NCBI GenBank assembly: GCA_034696485.1
Contig: JAQIWT010000008.1
Span: forward strand, 1-64,000
DNA from: Isohypsibius dastychi
Lineage: Eukaryota; Tardigrada; Eutardigrada; Parachela; Isohypsibiidae
Direction of reading: 5' to 3'
DNA: 64,000 nt
The notes under the pieces were generated by a model. That model was given only the letters and a program-made list of their open reading frames with translations, had not been told where the DNA came from and did no database searches. Shown one piece after another: positions 41,404 through 52,226 of this stretch. The position numbers were made by a program, and so were the translations under genes. The stretch's first letter is position 1, and the number at the start of each line of letters is the position of its first letter.

Positions 41404-44284
41404 ATGGCGAATGTTCTGATCGTTGTCGCTTATTTGACATTTATAGGAGCTGCTCAATCTAGTGAAGGTCAGTTGTTGGTGTCTTTCATTCTCTAATTCT
41501 GATCGCTGGCCAACGGAGATACTGTTTTTGTAATGGGTCCGCTCATAATTGCAGAACTGTTCATCGAGCCTTCAATCAATGGTCCAGTCTACCTACAGGA
41601 GCGGATTATTTTATCCTGCGGTACACTTTCCCAGGACATCCGGAACTTGACTTGGGTACGCGTCAATCTGACGTCTCAGTACCAAACCGTGGAACCTTCG
41701 GCTAAGTCCTTCGCTCGTTCTGCTCCGCTGACCACAACGATCCTAGTTGTTGCCGAGGAACGGATCAGCTACACTTGCATTGGACTGAGGACGGATGGGA
41801 CCAGTGCCAATAAGACATTTCATCCACTGGTTAATGGTAAGCCAATTACATGTAACCGTATCTTCCCGAAGTGACAGGCAAAGACTGGTGAAATTCAAAT
41901 AGTGCAAACGTCACGGCAATTTTTCATTTCATAGGCGTTCGTTTCAGTGGTGAGTTTCGTCAACCAGTCCTTATTCAGTTTTCTGTAAAAGTGGTGACGA
42001 GCCGATGCGAACAGAATTGAATTCTCTAGCTTTTATCTTTTGGATATTTTGCATGTTTTAGTTTAGCTCTTTTTATTTTCGAAAAATTCCCGCAATCTTC
42101 ACCACTTTTGAATTTGACTTTGCAAACATTGCAGACGATTATTTTGAATTGAGAAAAAACCGAGGTAACGTTTGAATGTTTTGTAAGTTTGCATTTTGTT
42201 TGCGTGAATAATCTGATTAGTACAGAGTAGAGAGGAGTGCAGGTGTTGTTTCGGCATGTTTAGATTCTTTGATGCCGCGAAATTGCGAATTTGCATGAAT
42301 AACAAGCAAAATGCGCATCACGTTCCTTCTTATCAGGTAGAAAACTATTTTTCCCACGTTTTTTTCTTTTCGGGCGATTTAGACTAATCTTGTTTATCAG
42401 AAGAAGAAGTAAATGATTGTCATCACTCAATTCTCTCTTAATGCAAATAAATTCACTCGACTATCCTGCCTAACCTTATCGAGAATTTATGGAAGATGTC
42501 GTTTTCTGGTGTCGAGAAGAATTTCAGTTGATCGTCATATCATTTTTCTGATGTTGCCTGTAATTAGATATTCCAGAGTATTCTTGCCGTTTTGAATTGC
42601 CAGTCATGAAACACAAAGTTCAAAGCGTTTTACCATTTCAGAATGTTGAACACACTGTAGAGACCAATAACTCAGCTATAGTGTCCGATTTTGAGACTAC
42701 AGATATTATTTATCCAGAAAGACACAATGCAATGAATCGATGTCCAGGTATAACCCAGTGAAATTGCTTTCAATCGGCTGTGTAATAATGCCCTATCGTC
42801 TTCTCATTTTACAAAAATAGCAAATCTGGCTGTTCTGATAAGAATTTGGTCAAATATTTATGTATTTTGCGAACGAAGTGTGGACCTGTTATCCGATCAG
42901 GTGTGTCTTACAATATATCACTGTACGTTGGTAGTTAATTGGGATATTTCTTTGCTGAAGCCTTCTTCTGATTTCAGGCAGTGCCCAAGTCATCACCACA
43001 GTTGGCGTTTCGAATTATCATCATTTATCCCGAAGTGTTACTTTCAACAATCCACATCCACCACTTGCAGTCAACTGCTATGTTCATAAAAACATTTCAA
43101 AAGTTGTGGCTGTCTCGGCTTTGGATGACCTTCAATGCCAGCTGAATTTTTCACTTCCATCTTTCGGGCCCGAATATCTCTCTTACAGCTGTGGCAAGTT
43201 GAACAAGTCACTAGTCGGCAACGAGAGTCTCCAATGTGACCTGATGGCGATCGTAAATGGAAAGCGTCAGACGATTCATGGGCAGCCCGTCAGCCTCTTA
43301 ACTCAAGAGCTCAAGTTTGAATTCACATTAGAAGAAGCGCACAATTCCTCTTCATCTCCTGATCAAGAGCGATGTTATTCTTCGAAACCCGGAAAGGACT
43401 CACGAGCCCGCATCTCAAAGCAGCACTGCACGGCGATTAACATCCTCAGTTCAGAGGCTCAGCTTGTCAACCGACGAAATACCTCTTTTTGCATCGATAA
43501 AGTGTTCTCAGGAGACACAATCCAACTAAACTGCACTGGGGTTTACCTTTACCCGACCATTTCTTTCGGCGTGCATGGCGGACTTGTGGACTCCCAGCAC
43601 AATTTCCACGTGGCGTCTGTTGTTGCAGGTGAGGATGCTTTCCGTCAACCGCACGGCATTTTGTCATCACTCGCCGTTTTTCAGGTCAAACTGGGCCAGT
43701 CACTTCGAGTACCGCAGCAACTGTCACATGTATGTTGATTGCGTTGCTTTTGCTATTCTTCGTTCTCTTGTTACGTTGCAGTTTGCTAGCAAAAAGGCTT
43801 CCCATTGCGATTCTTTCGCTTCGTGTTTGTTCGCTGTGAATTTGCTGCACTTTTCGGTGAGGTGCCTCATCGGGATATGTCCCCAAGTGTCGCTAAACCA
43901 TTACGCGCTCATAATACATTTACGTTTGCGCTTGAGACCTGGCCTCGTGAGCAGAAATATCAACGGTTAAATAACTGAATTTTCTTGTGATTTTGTATCG
44001 TAGACGGTGTTGTCAACCCAGGTCATTCCTCATCACAACTGATTCATCTGGGTATGGTAATTGCGGCTGCTTTGGGGTTGATTGCAACTGGATTCATCCT
44101 CGGATTCTTCATCTACGCCTACAAGGTGCCACAATCACCTGCTGGGCAGTGGTTGATCAAAGTAATTCAGACCATTGATGCTACTGATTGACTAACAGAC
44201 GAGCAAATTTTGTTTCTCTAGTACCGACCAAGTTCACGGAATGACCGTGAAGACGAGATCAGGATGGTCCACACTGGAGTATGA
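41404..44284 (+). CDS. Receptor D: Ig plus Cys-rich domain membrane receptor, short tail
   Basis: Exons 41404-41467, 41555-41836, 42978-43628, 43685-43729, 44004-44161 and 44222-44284 give 420 residues. The order is signal peptide (MANVLIVVAYLTFIGA), Ig-like domain (IILSCGT, LTWVRV, YTCIG), eight-Cys domain with many N-glycosylation sites, Ser/Thr stalk, membrane helix identical to that of receptor C, and tail YRPSSRNDREDEIRMVHTG. The stalk donor here follows ACAT, so the residue made at the junction is Tyr instead of Asp. The gene is the close partner of the 3' half of receptor C and is followed by the same candidate alternative exon. All splice sites fit. Confidence 0.85.
42289..42361 (+). 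repeat. Conserved intron-2 block, receptor D copy
   Basis: GAATAACAAGCAAAATGCGC ... CTTATCAGGTAGAAAAC ... CCCACGTTT closely matches the second block in receptor C. Confidence 0.5.
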
Positions 44285-44853
44285 TCTGCAAAACGGAAGA
44301 CTCGGTATCCCAACCGCAAAAGACCGTAGAACCGGCCGTGTGGAGGAGGGGAATTCACCAACAGCGCAATTTGTTTTTACGTATCCTTGTAAACTCTCTC
44401 GTTCAGTGGGTGAATTCGATCAATTTGATTAAATTTTCAGAACGTGTTCTGTTCCTTCCGTGGAGTATTTAAGCATTGTTATTTATTGTTTGATTGTTTG
44501 TGATAATGGTTTAGCATATAATTTGAAGTGGGTGCGATACATCAAAAAATGGCCGCACTGGTTTTTTGCTTTTGTTTGTTGAGCACTGTCTTCAAGAAGC
44601 GAGACATTCGGAAACCGAATTTCAGGATTCAAGCTTCTTGAAACAGCTGGAGTGGGACTCCAGTATAATAGTACGGAGTTAAGGCAGAAAAATAATTGTG
44701 TGTAGTTTGCTTTGAGTTGATGGGGCAATTTTCGGCTTTCAAGTCGCTCGATGTTGAAGAAGGGATTCTCACCCTTTGCTCCCGACTTTTTGTTCTCCTG
44801 TGCAAGAAGGTGCTGGTAGGGCTCATCATCTCAAGGGCTCATTCATTTTTCAG
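44285..44853. other. Receptor D 3' region
   Basis: This is a 3' UTR-like stretch shared with receptor C, without the insertion of about 850 bp found there. Confidence 0.5.
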
Positions 44854-45117
44854 AATCAGCACACATTCCGTCCTCCTCCGGAAATTATCATTTCTTATGA
44901 AAAGAGGATGATTCACGAGCCGAGGATGTTGAACACCCCTGATTATATTCTGCGAGAATCCGAGCGAAGCGCACTTCAGTGTCTTGTTTGTGTGATGGAT
45001 CAGTTGTCTCTTCCAGCAGGTGTCATGTCAGCAACGTCTTCTTTGGGCCCTCCTCTCTTGATCAAACAGCGTCTGCCCAGAGAGCCATCCGAAAGGTCAA
45101 CTATAGCAACAGGTTGA
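44854..45117 (+). CDS. Candidate alternative last exon of receptor D
   Basis: After TTTTTCAG, a phase-0 frame matches the one behind receptor C: TFRPPPEIIISYEK ... LNTPDYILRESERS ... CVMDQLSLPAG, stopping with TGA at 45115-45117. The two copies differ by in-frame changes over most of their length. It is phase-compatible with exon 5 and would replace the short tail. Confidence 0.4.
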   Translation, partial: NQHTFRPPPEIIISYEKRMIHEPRMLNTPDYILRESERSALQCLVCVMDQLSLPAGVMSATSSLGPPLLIKQRLPREPSERSTIATG

Positions 45118-46249
45118 TCGAGTAAGTTGAACGTTTGCAGAGTGCACGTGAGGAGACAGACTGACCACGCTTCTTGGGAATCATGGATGCGGTCAAAGTG
45201 TCCAGGCAAGTGAAGACAATGGTTATTCTTGTTTGGAAGCGGTGCAAATACCGGTCCGGTGCAAACATAAGTCGTTGGTGGGCTTGGGCCCTATTGAAAT
45301 GACGGGGCATCTCTGGATTTCTCTCACTGAAAACTGAATCAGACCCGATCATCAAGGATAATAAGATGGCAATATTCGCCATCAAAAGCATAGCTGCGAG
45401 TACAAATATTACTCAGTGACTCGGTCAATGAACGACAGCATCATGTGTGACCATTTGTGTAACCATTCACGAGTCACGACTTTAGCACCCGGATCCAAAG
45501 TATCCTGCTTCTTCTCATGAATCGCCTTCAGAGAGTAAAAAGAGTGAAGTACAAATAGTATTCACCGTTGTGAATAGTAAACTGAATAGTCACAACCTGA
45601 ACCTGAAAAGTTCAATTGAGTCGCCAGATCAGAATCCATGAATCCAAGAACTTGAGTCATGTGACAATTACTCAGATTCCTTCTTTCGCCAGACACTCCC
45701 TGATCCAAAACTGATGTAACTTGGCAAGTCATTAACACAGACTCACTTCCATCTGTTTTGTCATTTGGGCGATTCACGGGATACATAGTTGTGTTTTGCA
45801 GGTGTTGTCTCCCGTTGGGTCTTTGATGACCGAAGTAGTAGAAGATGTCCGCCGGTAGGGAGAAGCAGCTTATTGCGGATTAAACTGGTAGCAAATGACG
45901 AATCAACACAACACTGAAACAACCTTTTGATTGACTCGGTTTCTCAGCGCACTTGATGCAGGAAGCAGAACCGTACTGGTCTACATCGATGTGAGGCGGG
46001 AGATCCAAAATGATCCGAAGTACGAGGTGGCAGAATTGGTCAGCATGCTCGGAGCTCTAAAGAGACTTTACGTGGTATTACTTTACAAACTGCTGATCTA
46101 CGCCAACATGTACTGTATGCTCTTCATTTTAGCCACTGGAAATTCGTGAGATGAGAGGGATGAACTATACCAAGGCTGATCGGATGACCTTTCATGTGGC
46201 AAACTCATCATTGCTGAAAGTGCAACTGCATTAGTAGAGGGAAGGTCAG
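45118..46249. other. Degenerate intergenic sequence between D and A''
   Basis: Parts (45,170-45,230 and 46,150-46,250) match 19,180-19,390 upstream of A'. The middle (about 45,240-46,150) has no counterpart there. The ORFs are short and without splice support. Confidence 0.4.
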
Positions 46250-47100
46250 CATTCAAACGACTACCATAACACCTGTGATTGATTTATTCATTCTGATAGA
46301 GTTGATTTTGATAGAGTTGTTGCGCGCGATATAGCGGCGTCTGAATCGGAACGAATGTCCCCACCTCGTGCCGTCGTAGATCAAGGAAAACCCGCTGATA
46401 CACATGACCGTCATTGAGGACCAAGTGCTCTTGAAATCGGAATATTCGTTGATTGCCGCGGTCAACCGGTCAATTTCTTCCTAAACGTGACGGATGCAGG
46501 TCTGGTGTAAAATGTAGCGGCATCGAGGTGCCTGATAAAATTGTCCTCAATCTGCATTAACATGTTATGCATGGGCAGATGCAAACGAGTCGAAGTAAAC
46601 ATACCGAGAATCTGCGCAGTACCAACATAGCATGAATAATGTAATTAAAAAGGTAAAATATGCACAGGCTGCAAGGAAACAGCAAAGACGACTCCTAGTC
46701 CCACTTTTCACTCCGATATTCGTAACATATCAAGAAAGTCTTTCGTCTTTCGTCTGAAGTCTGTCGAAAGTCTGCGTTTATGACGTTTGGTTTGCGATCA
46801 CAAAAGCGCGCTTGTTAGGTCAAATCCAGCAAAACAAACAACCCTAACAAAATCTTTTGGTTGTCGTGAAACGAAAATCATTTGCTTTCGGATTGCTAAC
46901 ACTACGCATTGATGTTTTTTCCCAGGTTACGAAGATGGCCAACAAACCTCAGTTAGTTCAAATCGAACTACCAGAGTTCCCCGCCAGGTATTTGATTTCG
47001 CAACAGCAGCACTCATCCTACAACAGCAGTACTTATCCTCATCCCTGTCATCGGCTTTTTTGTCTTGTCGGAGCAATATTTTATTGCCTGATACTCTGAT
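46250..47100 (+). pseudogene. Receptor A'' pseudogene (empty-site reference)
   Basis: This is a whole copy of the A' locus without the Polinton. Ig-like remnants with the same inactivating shift as A' lie at about 46,440-46,550. The intron with a single GGTCAAATC lies at about 46,818. An exon 3 copy starts after TTTTTTCCCAG at about 46,925. In that exon a 20-base tandem repeat (GCAACAGCAGCACTCATCC, then ACAACAGCAGTACTTATCC) shifts the frame into the membrane segment. Confidence 0.75.
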
Positions 47101-47690
47101 CTACAGAACCTTTCACTTTCAGTTTCACTTTTAAGCGCTTGAATCTTCTCGCCGTACCACAATAATTTATGCTGGAACGAGTGCGCCTTACAGGAGTTGT
47201 TCACATTCACACAGTTTTCTTGATTTACAGATTTCAAACAGCATGTGGTACGAAAACCTAACCGAGAATGAGACATTCGATTCACCGTAGGGTGACCCAT
47301 TTCGTTGAATTTTGTGTTTTTCGTCTGCTTGCTTTCTAGTTGCTCTGTTTATGGATGCCGTCAGAAAAATGCAGCATTCCAACTTGAAGAATTTCTTATC
47401 TTTTGCAAAAAATGCTGGGAAAATCAGATTAACAATGCATCAACACGATAATGCTCGATGGCGAAACAAAGATGTTTTGCCGAAATTTCTGCGTCGCAGT
47501 GAAATTCTTTGTGGACGACGCAGCAAGGACAGCCCGTTGGCGCACCAATACACCAATCGGCTCTTCTAGCTACCACTCAGCACAAGAACCACCCCTCACA
47601 TTCATTCAACAGAATCACTTCGCATCCAGCTAATTCACCTTCAGATTTTCACTCACTCTCTCCAAATTCACCAGAAACTGACCTTTTAAA
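47101..47690. other. Receptor E 5' region
   Basis: This matches the receptor D upstream region almost throughout. It contains the conserved module at 47,369-47,430 and no gene. Confidence 0.6.
47369..47430 (+). promoter_or_regulatory. Conserved upstream module of receptor E
   Basis: This is the shared block (ATGCAGCATTCCAACTTG ... GCTGGGAAAATCAGATT), 322 bp before the receptor E ATG. It has one substitution in the GGGAAAGTC part. Confidence 0.55.
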
Positions 47691-50600
47691 ATGTCAAATT
47701 TTCTGATTGTTCTGGCTTGTTGGACGTTCGTAGGAGCCAGAGCGGCTACCTATTCCAATCAAGGTCAGTTTTTAGTCTTTTTTTTCTTCAACCGCTGACC
47801 AGTGCTGATACTGTTTTTGTAATGGGTTCCACTCTTAATTGCAGAACTGTTCATCGAAGCGTCAGTCAATGGTCCCGTATACCTCCAGGAGAGAATCATT
47901 GTATCCTGTGGGACTTTCTCAAAGGACATACGAAACTTGACTTGGATTCCGGCCAATTCGACCTCCAATTCTCAAACCGAGGAACCTTCGACTGACTCCT
48001 TCGCCGGATTAGTTCCGTTAACCACAACTATTATCATCATTGCCGAGGAATCAGTCACCTACACCTGCACTGGATTGAGAAAGGATGGAACTACGACCAA
48101 TATGACCTTTCAGCCAGTGGTTAATGGTAAGCTAGCTTCTTGTAACTTTATTCTCCTAAGTTCGGTGGAAACATTAGAGAACCTAGAACAGTGCACTGCA
48201 CAGGTTATGGTATTTGTTGTTTTTTGACGATTATTTCGTTATTTTGCTGTTAATAGTTTCGCTTTGAGGCGGCTCTTTTAAGCAATTCTTCTTCGAATCA
48301 GTGCTTTTATCAAACGTTAGCCATTTTCCGCAACTAAGTTTAGCGAAATACTTTGTTAGTTGAAACTTCGGCATCTTGATAAGTTGAGAAATTAGTCTTG
48401 GGAAAATTACAAATTACAAATGAAATGTAAGTATACCGTAGTTTTGATTGCTTATACTAGTATACTAGTACTTAATCATTTTGTTGGTTTAAATCCAGCT
48501 TTCCCGATTTTTGGGTTTTACCGTTTTATTGGGCTCATATTGCACACAGCTTTTAAAACAAGTAACAACCAAGTTGTTGTTTGAATATTCGACTGATTTG
48601 CATTTTGTTTTCATGAATGTTCCGAATCGAACTGCGTAAACAAAAGGCGGCATGCAGCTCGGCTTGACTTGTTTATCTTCTCTCTGCTTTGATGAAGATG
48701 CATGAATAACCGAGAAGTGCGCATTATTTCCTTTCTTATCTCGGAAGCACCTGTTTCCCACGTTTTTCTTGGACGATTCTGTTTTATCTCGGTTATCAGA
48801 AACAAAAGCATTCACTTTGTTATTGAATTCTTTCTTGGAGTTAACACGCTGATCTGTATAGCCCAGAAGCTTATCAAAAATCTACTCGAAATGTCGAAAA
48901 CAATTTCGCTGGTAACATTTTCTAACATCACAGATGTGCTCGAGGTCGAACATACCGGATATTCAACCTTATCAAATTCCATTTAAAGCATTCTTACAGT
49001 TGGGGAAAAAAACTTATGTAGGGTGAACCTGTCGACTAATATGGACCCTCCGCTTTGTCCTTTTTGCTCTGCACTGAGTTTCGTGTTGGCTCAAGTTCTG
49101 TGATTCATTTCAGGTTCTGCAGAGGTCATGAGTACAATCGAAGTTTCCGACGTATATCATCTCTCGAGAACAGTGACACTCATCAACCCAACCTTACCGA
49201 TTTCGCTGAACTGTCATGCTCGGCGACATTCTTCATCAATATCATTCGTTGCGACTTCAACTAACCATCGTTGCCAATTGAATTCATCAATCCCGTCATT
49301 CGGGCCCGGATACGACTCGTACAGTTGTGGCCAGTTAACCAACTTCACCCTAGTTGGCAACGATAGTCACCAATGTGTTCTGATGAGACTGTCGCACGGA
49401 GAGTCTGTTCATGTCAAGGGCCAGTCCGTCCAAGTCATCATTCGGAAACAAAAAGTTGAAGTTACAATTGAGGAGCTGTCGGGCTCTCGTTCATCTCTCG
49501 ACGATGAGCGATGCTATTCCACGCACGTTGGTAATAACTCAGGAGTCCGGATCTTCAATCAGGAATGTACTGCTACTGACATTTCAAAAGTTCACCGTTC
49601 AAACCGACAAAACAGTTCGTTTTGCATCGATCAAGTGATTTCTGGAGACACCATCCAGTTTAACTGCACCGGGGTGTACACTTACCCCACCATCCCTTTC
49701 GGATTGCATGGCGGTTTTCTGTACTCGCAAGACGTTTTCCACGTCGCATCTGTTGTTGAAGGTGAGATTGCTCTCCGGTAACCGCGAAGCATTTTTGTCA
49801 TCGCTCGCCGTTTTTCAGGTCCGACTTTGCCGGTCACATCCTCCACTACGGCTTCTGTCACTGGTATGTTTACTGGCATGCTTGCGCTTTGCTTCTTTTT
49901 AGCTACTACTGTGTTGTGACTTGCTTCTTAACCACTTGTACTATTATCGAAGTCATCTGTTGTTTACTTGCTTTCTCCAGAATGCTGGACAGTTCTTTAA
50001 GTGAACTTAACAAGCCTTGTGCATTGAACTTGTAAATAAAAATTTGTCGATGCATTGCTCCAATGCTTGTGTTCTGTGTGCTCTGCGCTTTTTGTGCTCT
50101 CGCATCACGCCGCTCTGTTTCTTCAAAAAAACAATTGTGACTCGATGAGTTCTGATTCCACAGGTGAAGCGAAGCCAGATACGATGAACATCGTCTTGAG
50201 TACAGTCTGTAGCTTGATGGTCCTTCTGGCCGCTGGATTGGTGGTCGCTGTATTCTTCATCAAGCGTTTGATTCGCCGACACCGAAATCGCCCCGTCCGA
50301 AACGTGTACTTGCTAAACCGTCCTCCGAGAGCTGTTACAGGTGCCGGAGTTGAGCACATCTATCCTGGTCGCCTTCCTCCACTTAGGCCCATCGCGGAGA
50401 TACTCAACGAGGAACCGATTTACGAAGCAATTGAACAGCACCGTGAACCCGAACCAGATTTACACCAAGAATCTGAGGTTGAGCGCAACACGGAGCCGGT
50501 TTATGCTAGTGTCAATAAGGGACGAAAACGTCGGACTCGAAGAGCTCGACGAGATGCAGAAGAGCGTCGACGAAAATGTCGTCCAGCCACTGTAAAGGAG

Positions 50601-50738
50601 GAGAGAGAAGATGAGGGTGACCCCGTTCCATCATTTATATATATAGCTGGATACAGAGAGCCTCCCGATTCTCATTTGGTGGTCACGGAAGTTTGTGAAA
50701 ATGAGAAAGAGAAAGCATCGATTACGAATGAAAATTGA
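47691..50738 (+). CDS. Receptor E: Ig plus Cys-rich receptor with tyrosine-motif tail
   Basis: Exons 47691-47763, 47845-48126, 49114-49761, 49819-49863 and 50164-50738 give 540 residues, all junctions phase 1. It has a signal peptide (MSNFLIVLACWTFVGARA), an Ig-like domain (IIVSCGT, LTWIP, YTCTG), an eight-Cys domain, a 15-residue Ser/Thr stalk and a membrane helix at about residues 357-382 (MVLLAAGLVVAVFFIK). The cytoplasmic tail is about 157 residues. It carries RRHRNRPVRNVYLL, two YxxPhi motifs each after Glu-Pro (EPIYEAI near 436 and EPVYASV near 463), a basic stretch (KGRKRRTRRARR) and an acidic end. The motifs fit SH2-docking or clathrin-adaptor sites; they are too far apart for a classical ITAM. 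This is the most complete member of the family. Confidence 0.88.
48690..48768 (+). repeat. Conserved intron-2 block, receptor E copy
   Basis: GATGCATGAATAACCGAG, AAGTGCGCATTA and CCTGTTTCCCACGTTT match the receptor B block most closely. Confidence 0.5.
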
Positions 50739-51790
50739 CTCTAACGTGATGCTCGACTTAAATTAGCTCTATATCGGTTTGTGATTTGGTCTAAATGATC
50801 TGCGTTCGCATGTGATTTTCTGTAATTTCTTTTTATGATTCCATTTTTGCTCATTTTTCAAACCTGTGATTTTTATCTTGCGGACCCTTTTCCGAAATTC
50901 CAGTTTAAGGCAAAAGAACTGAACATGCACATCGAAATGCGGTTTGAATGTACGAGATTCGATATATCAGAGCTACATAGTAGAACATAAGCTCTGGGAA
51001 TATGAACCCATGACAGAATGCCGACACCACTTTGCTCTAAAAGCAGCTTAAGAACCACGTCATCCCTCTTCAGAAACAAGAATATATTCAAAACGATCAC
51101 TTCATTATTGAGTTCTTTGTTCAGATTCAACGGTGTTTCAGTCACATCAGGTTTCTAATTATCGGGACTTACAGTCCCAGAGGTTCGATCCAATACTGCA
51201 CTCGGCTGCCATCAGAACATGTTCAACGGTGAAAACTGCAACCGCCAAAGCTGTGACCGCACGCGAATATTTTAGACTTACTGTACCAGGTCAGCATAGA
51301 TCACCCGAGAAAAATCATTCGCGAAAATTCATTTCGGGGAACAACAGCGTGATTTTGTTTTCTCAACCGAAGTTGAGCCGATCAGGTAACCAAAAGGACC
51401 GATTTAAAATTTACTGGAAAAGCTGTTGGTGCAGTTCGCGCAGTGGTGTGAGTAACAAGTGATGACAAATGCAAGTGACTCGATGTCTTATGAACCAAAA
51501 CGAGCCGAGCAGCTCAATTAAGAACCCGTTCGAAGAAATGCGTTAAAATTTCACTTATGAATCATTTGTTGGTAATCGAATAGTCTAGCTGAAAAGAAGC
51601 CCCGTAGACATACGGAAAACAAGCCAGACTGCGGAAAGCTAAATATAAACACTGGCTTGATGTGTTGATCTCCGTCAGTCTGTTAAAAACTCTTCAGCTT
51701 CAAACAGTATCACTTGTTCCATGCACTGATTTTCTAACCTCTGCACCTCCTTAGCATTTGCTGGACCACTGATCACAGGAATCTCTCAAA
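50739..51790. other. Receptor E 3' flank and upstream region of the Ig gene
   Basis: The first 600 bp match the receptor B 3' flank. I see no gene in the remainder. Confidence 0.5.
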
Positions 51791-52226
51791 ATGTCGTAAG
51801 TGATCATTCGATTACCTGCGTGTTTTTTTCTGGCAGTTTCTGAACAGTAATTAGGCTGTCCAACTTTACTGATTGATCAATTGGTCCAATTCAGCGTCTG
51901 TTTGCCTTTGCAGTGGAGTTCGCAAATCCCCTCAACTCACCCAAAAGCCAACACCAAAAGAAGGAGCCGACGGTAAAAGTCTCGTCATCGAATTGAAGGC
52001 CACCTCTCACTCCGAGCCTCAGATTGCCTGGTTGGTCAACGGCGCCCAAGTGCAGGACGGTGGACGGTATAAACTTGTCTTCAAGCGAGAAGGAGGAGGT
52101 GACTCATACGTTGCCAGTCTCCATGTCTCCGACACGACGAAGGGCCAAACGGCCACAAAGTACGAGGTTAAGCTCCGCAACGACGCCGGAGAAAGCTCGG
52201 CCTGGGTTCAGTCGTTTTTGGCATAA
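51791..52226 (+). CDS. Small I-set immunoglobulin-domain protein (titin/twitchin type)
   Basis: Exon 1 is only ATGTC (51,791-51,795), followed by a GTAAGT donor. Exon 2 is 51,914-52,226 after TTTGCAG. The product is 105 residues: MSGVRKSPQLTQKPTPKEG, then one I-set domain with IAWLVNG (core Trp), GGRYKL, YVASLHVSDT and KYEVKLRNDAGESS. It lacks the Cys pair, a signal peptide and a membrane segment, as in intracellular muscle-type I-set domains. A very short first exon with only five coding bases is unusual but fits the frame and both splice signals. It may be a free-standing cytoskeletal Ig protein. It is not related to the receptor cluster. Confidence 0.8.

Noticed and set aside
49055-49264. 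ORF overlapping the start of receptor E exon 3
   Set aside because: It is a shadow frame of the real exon. The paralogues conserve only the other frame.
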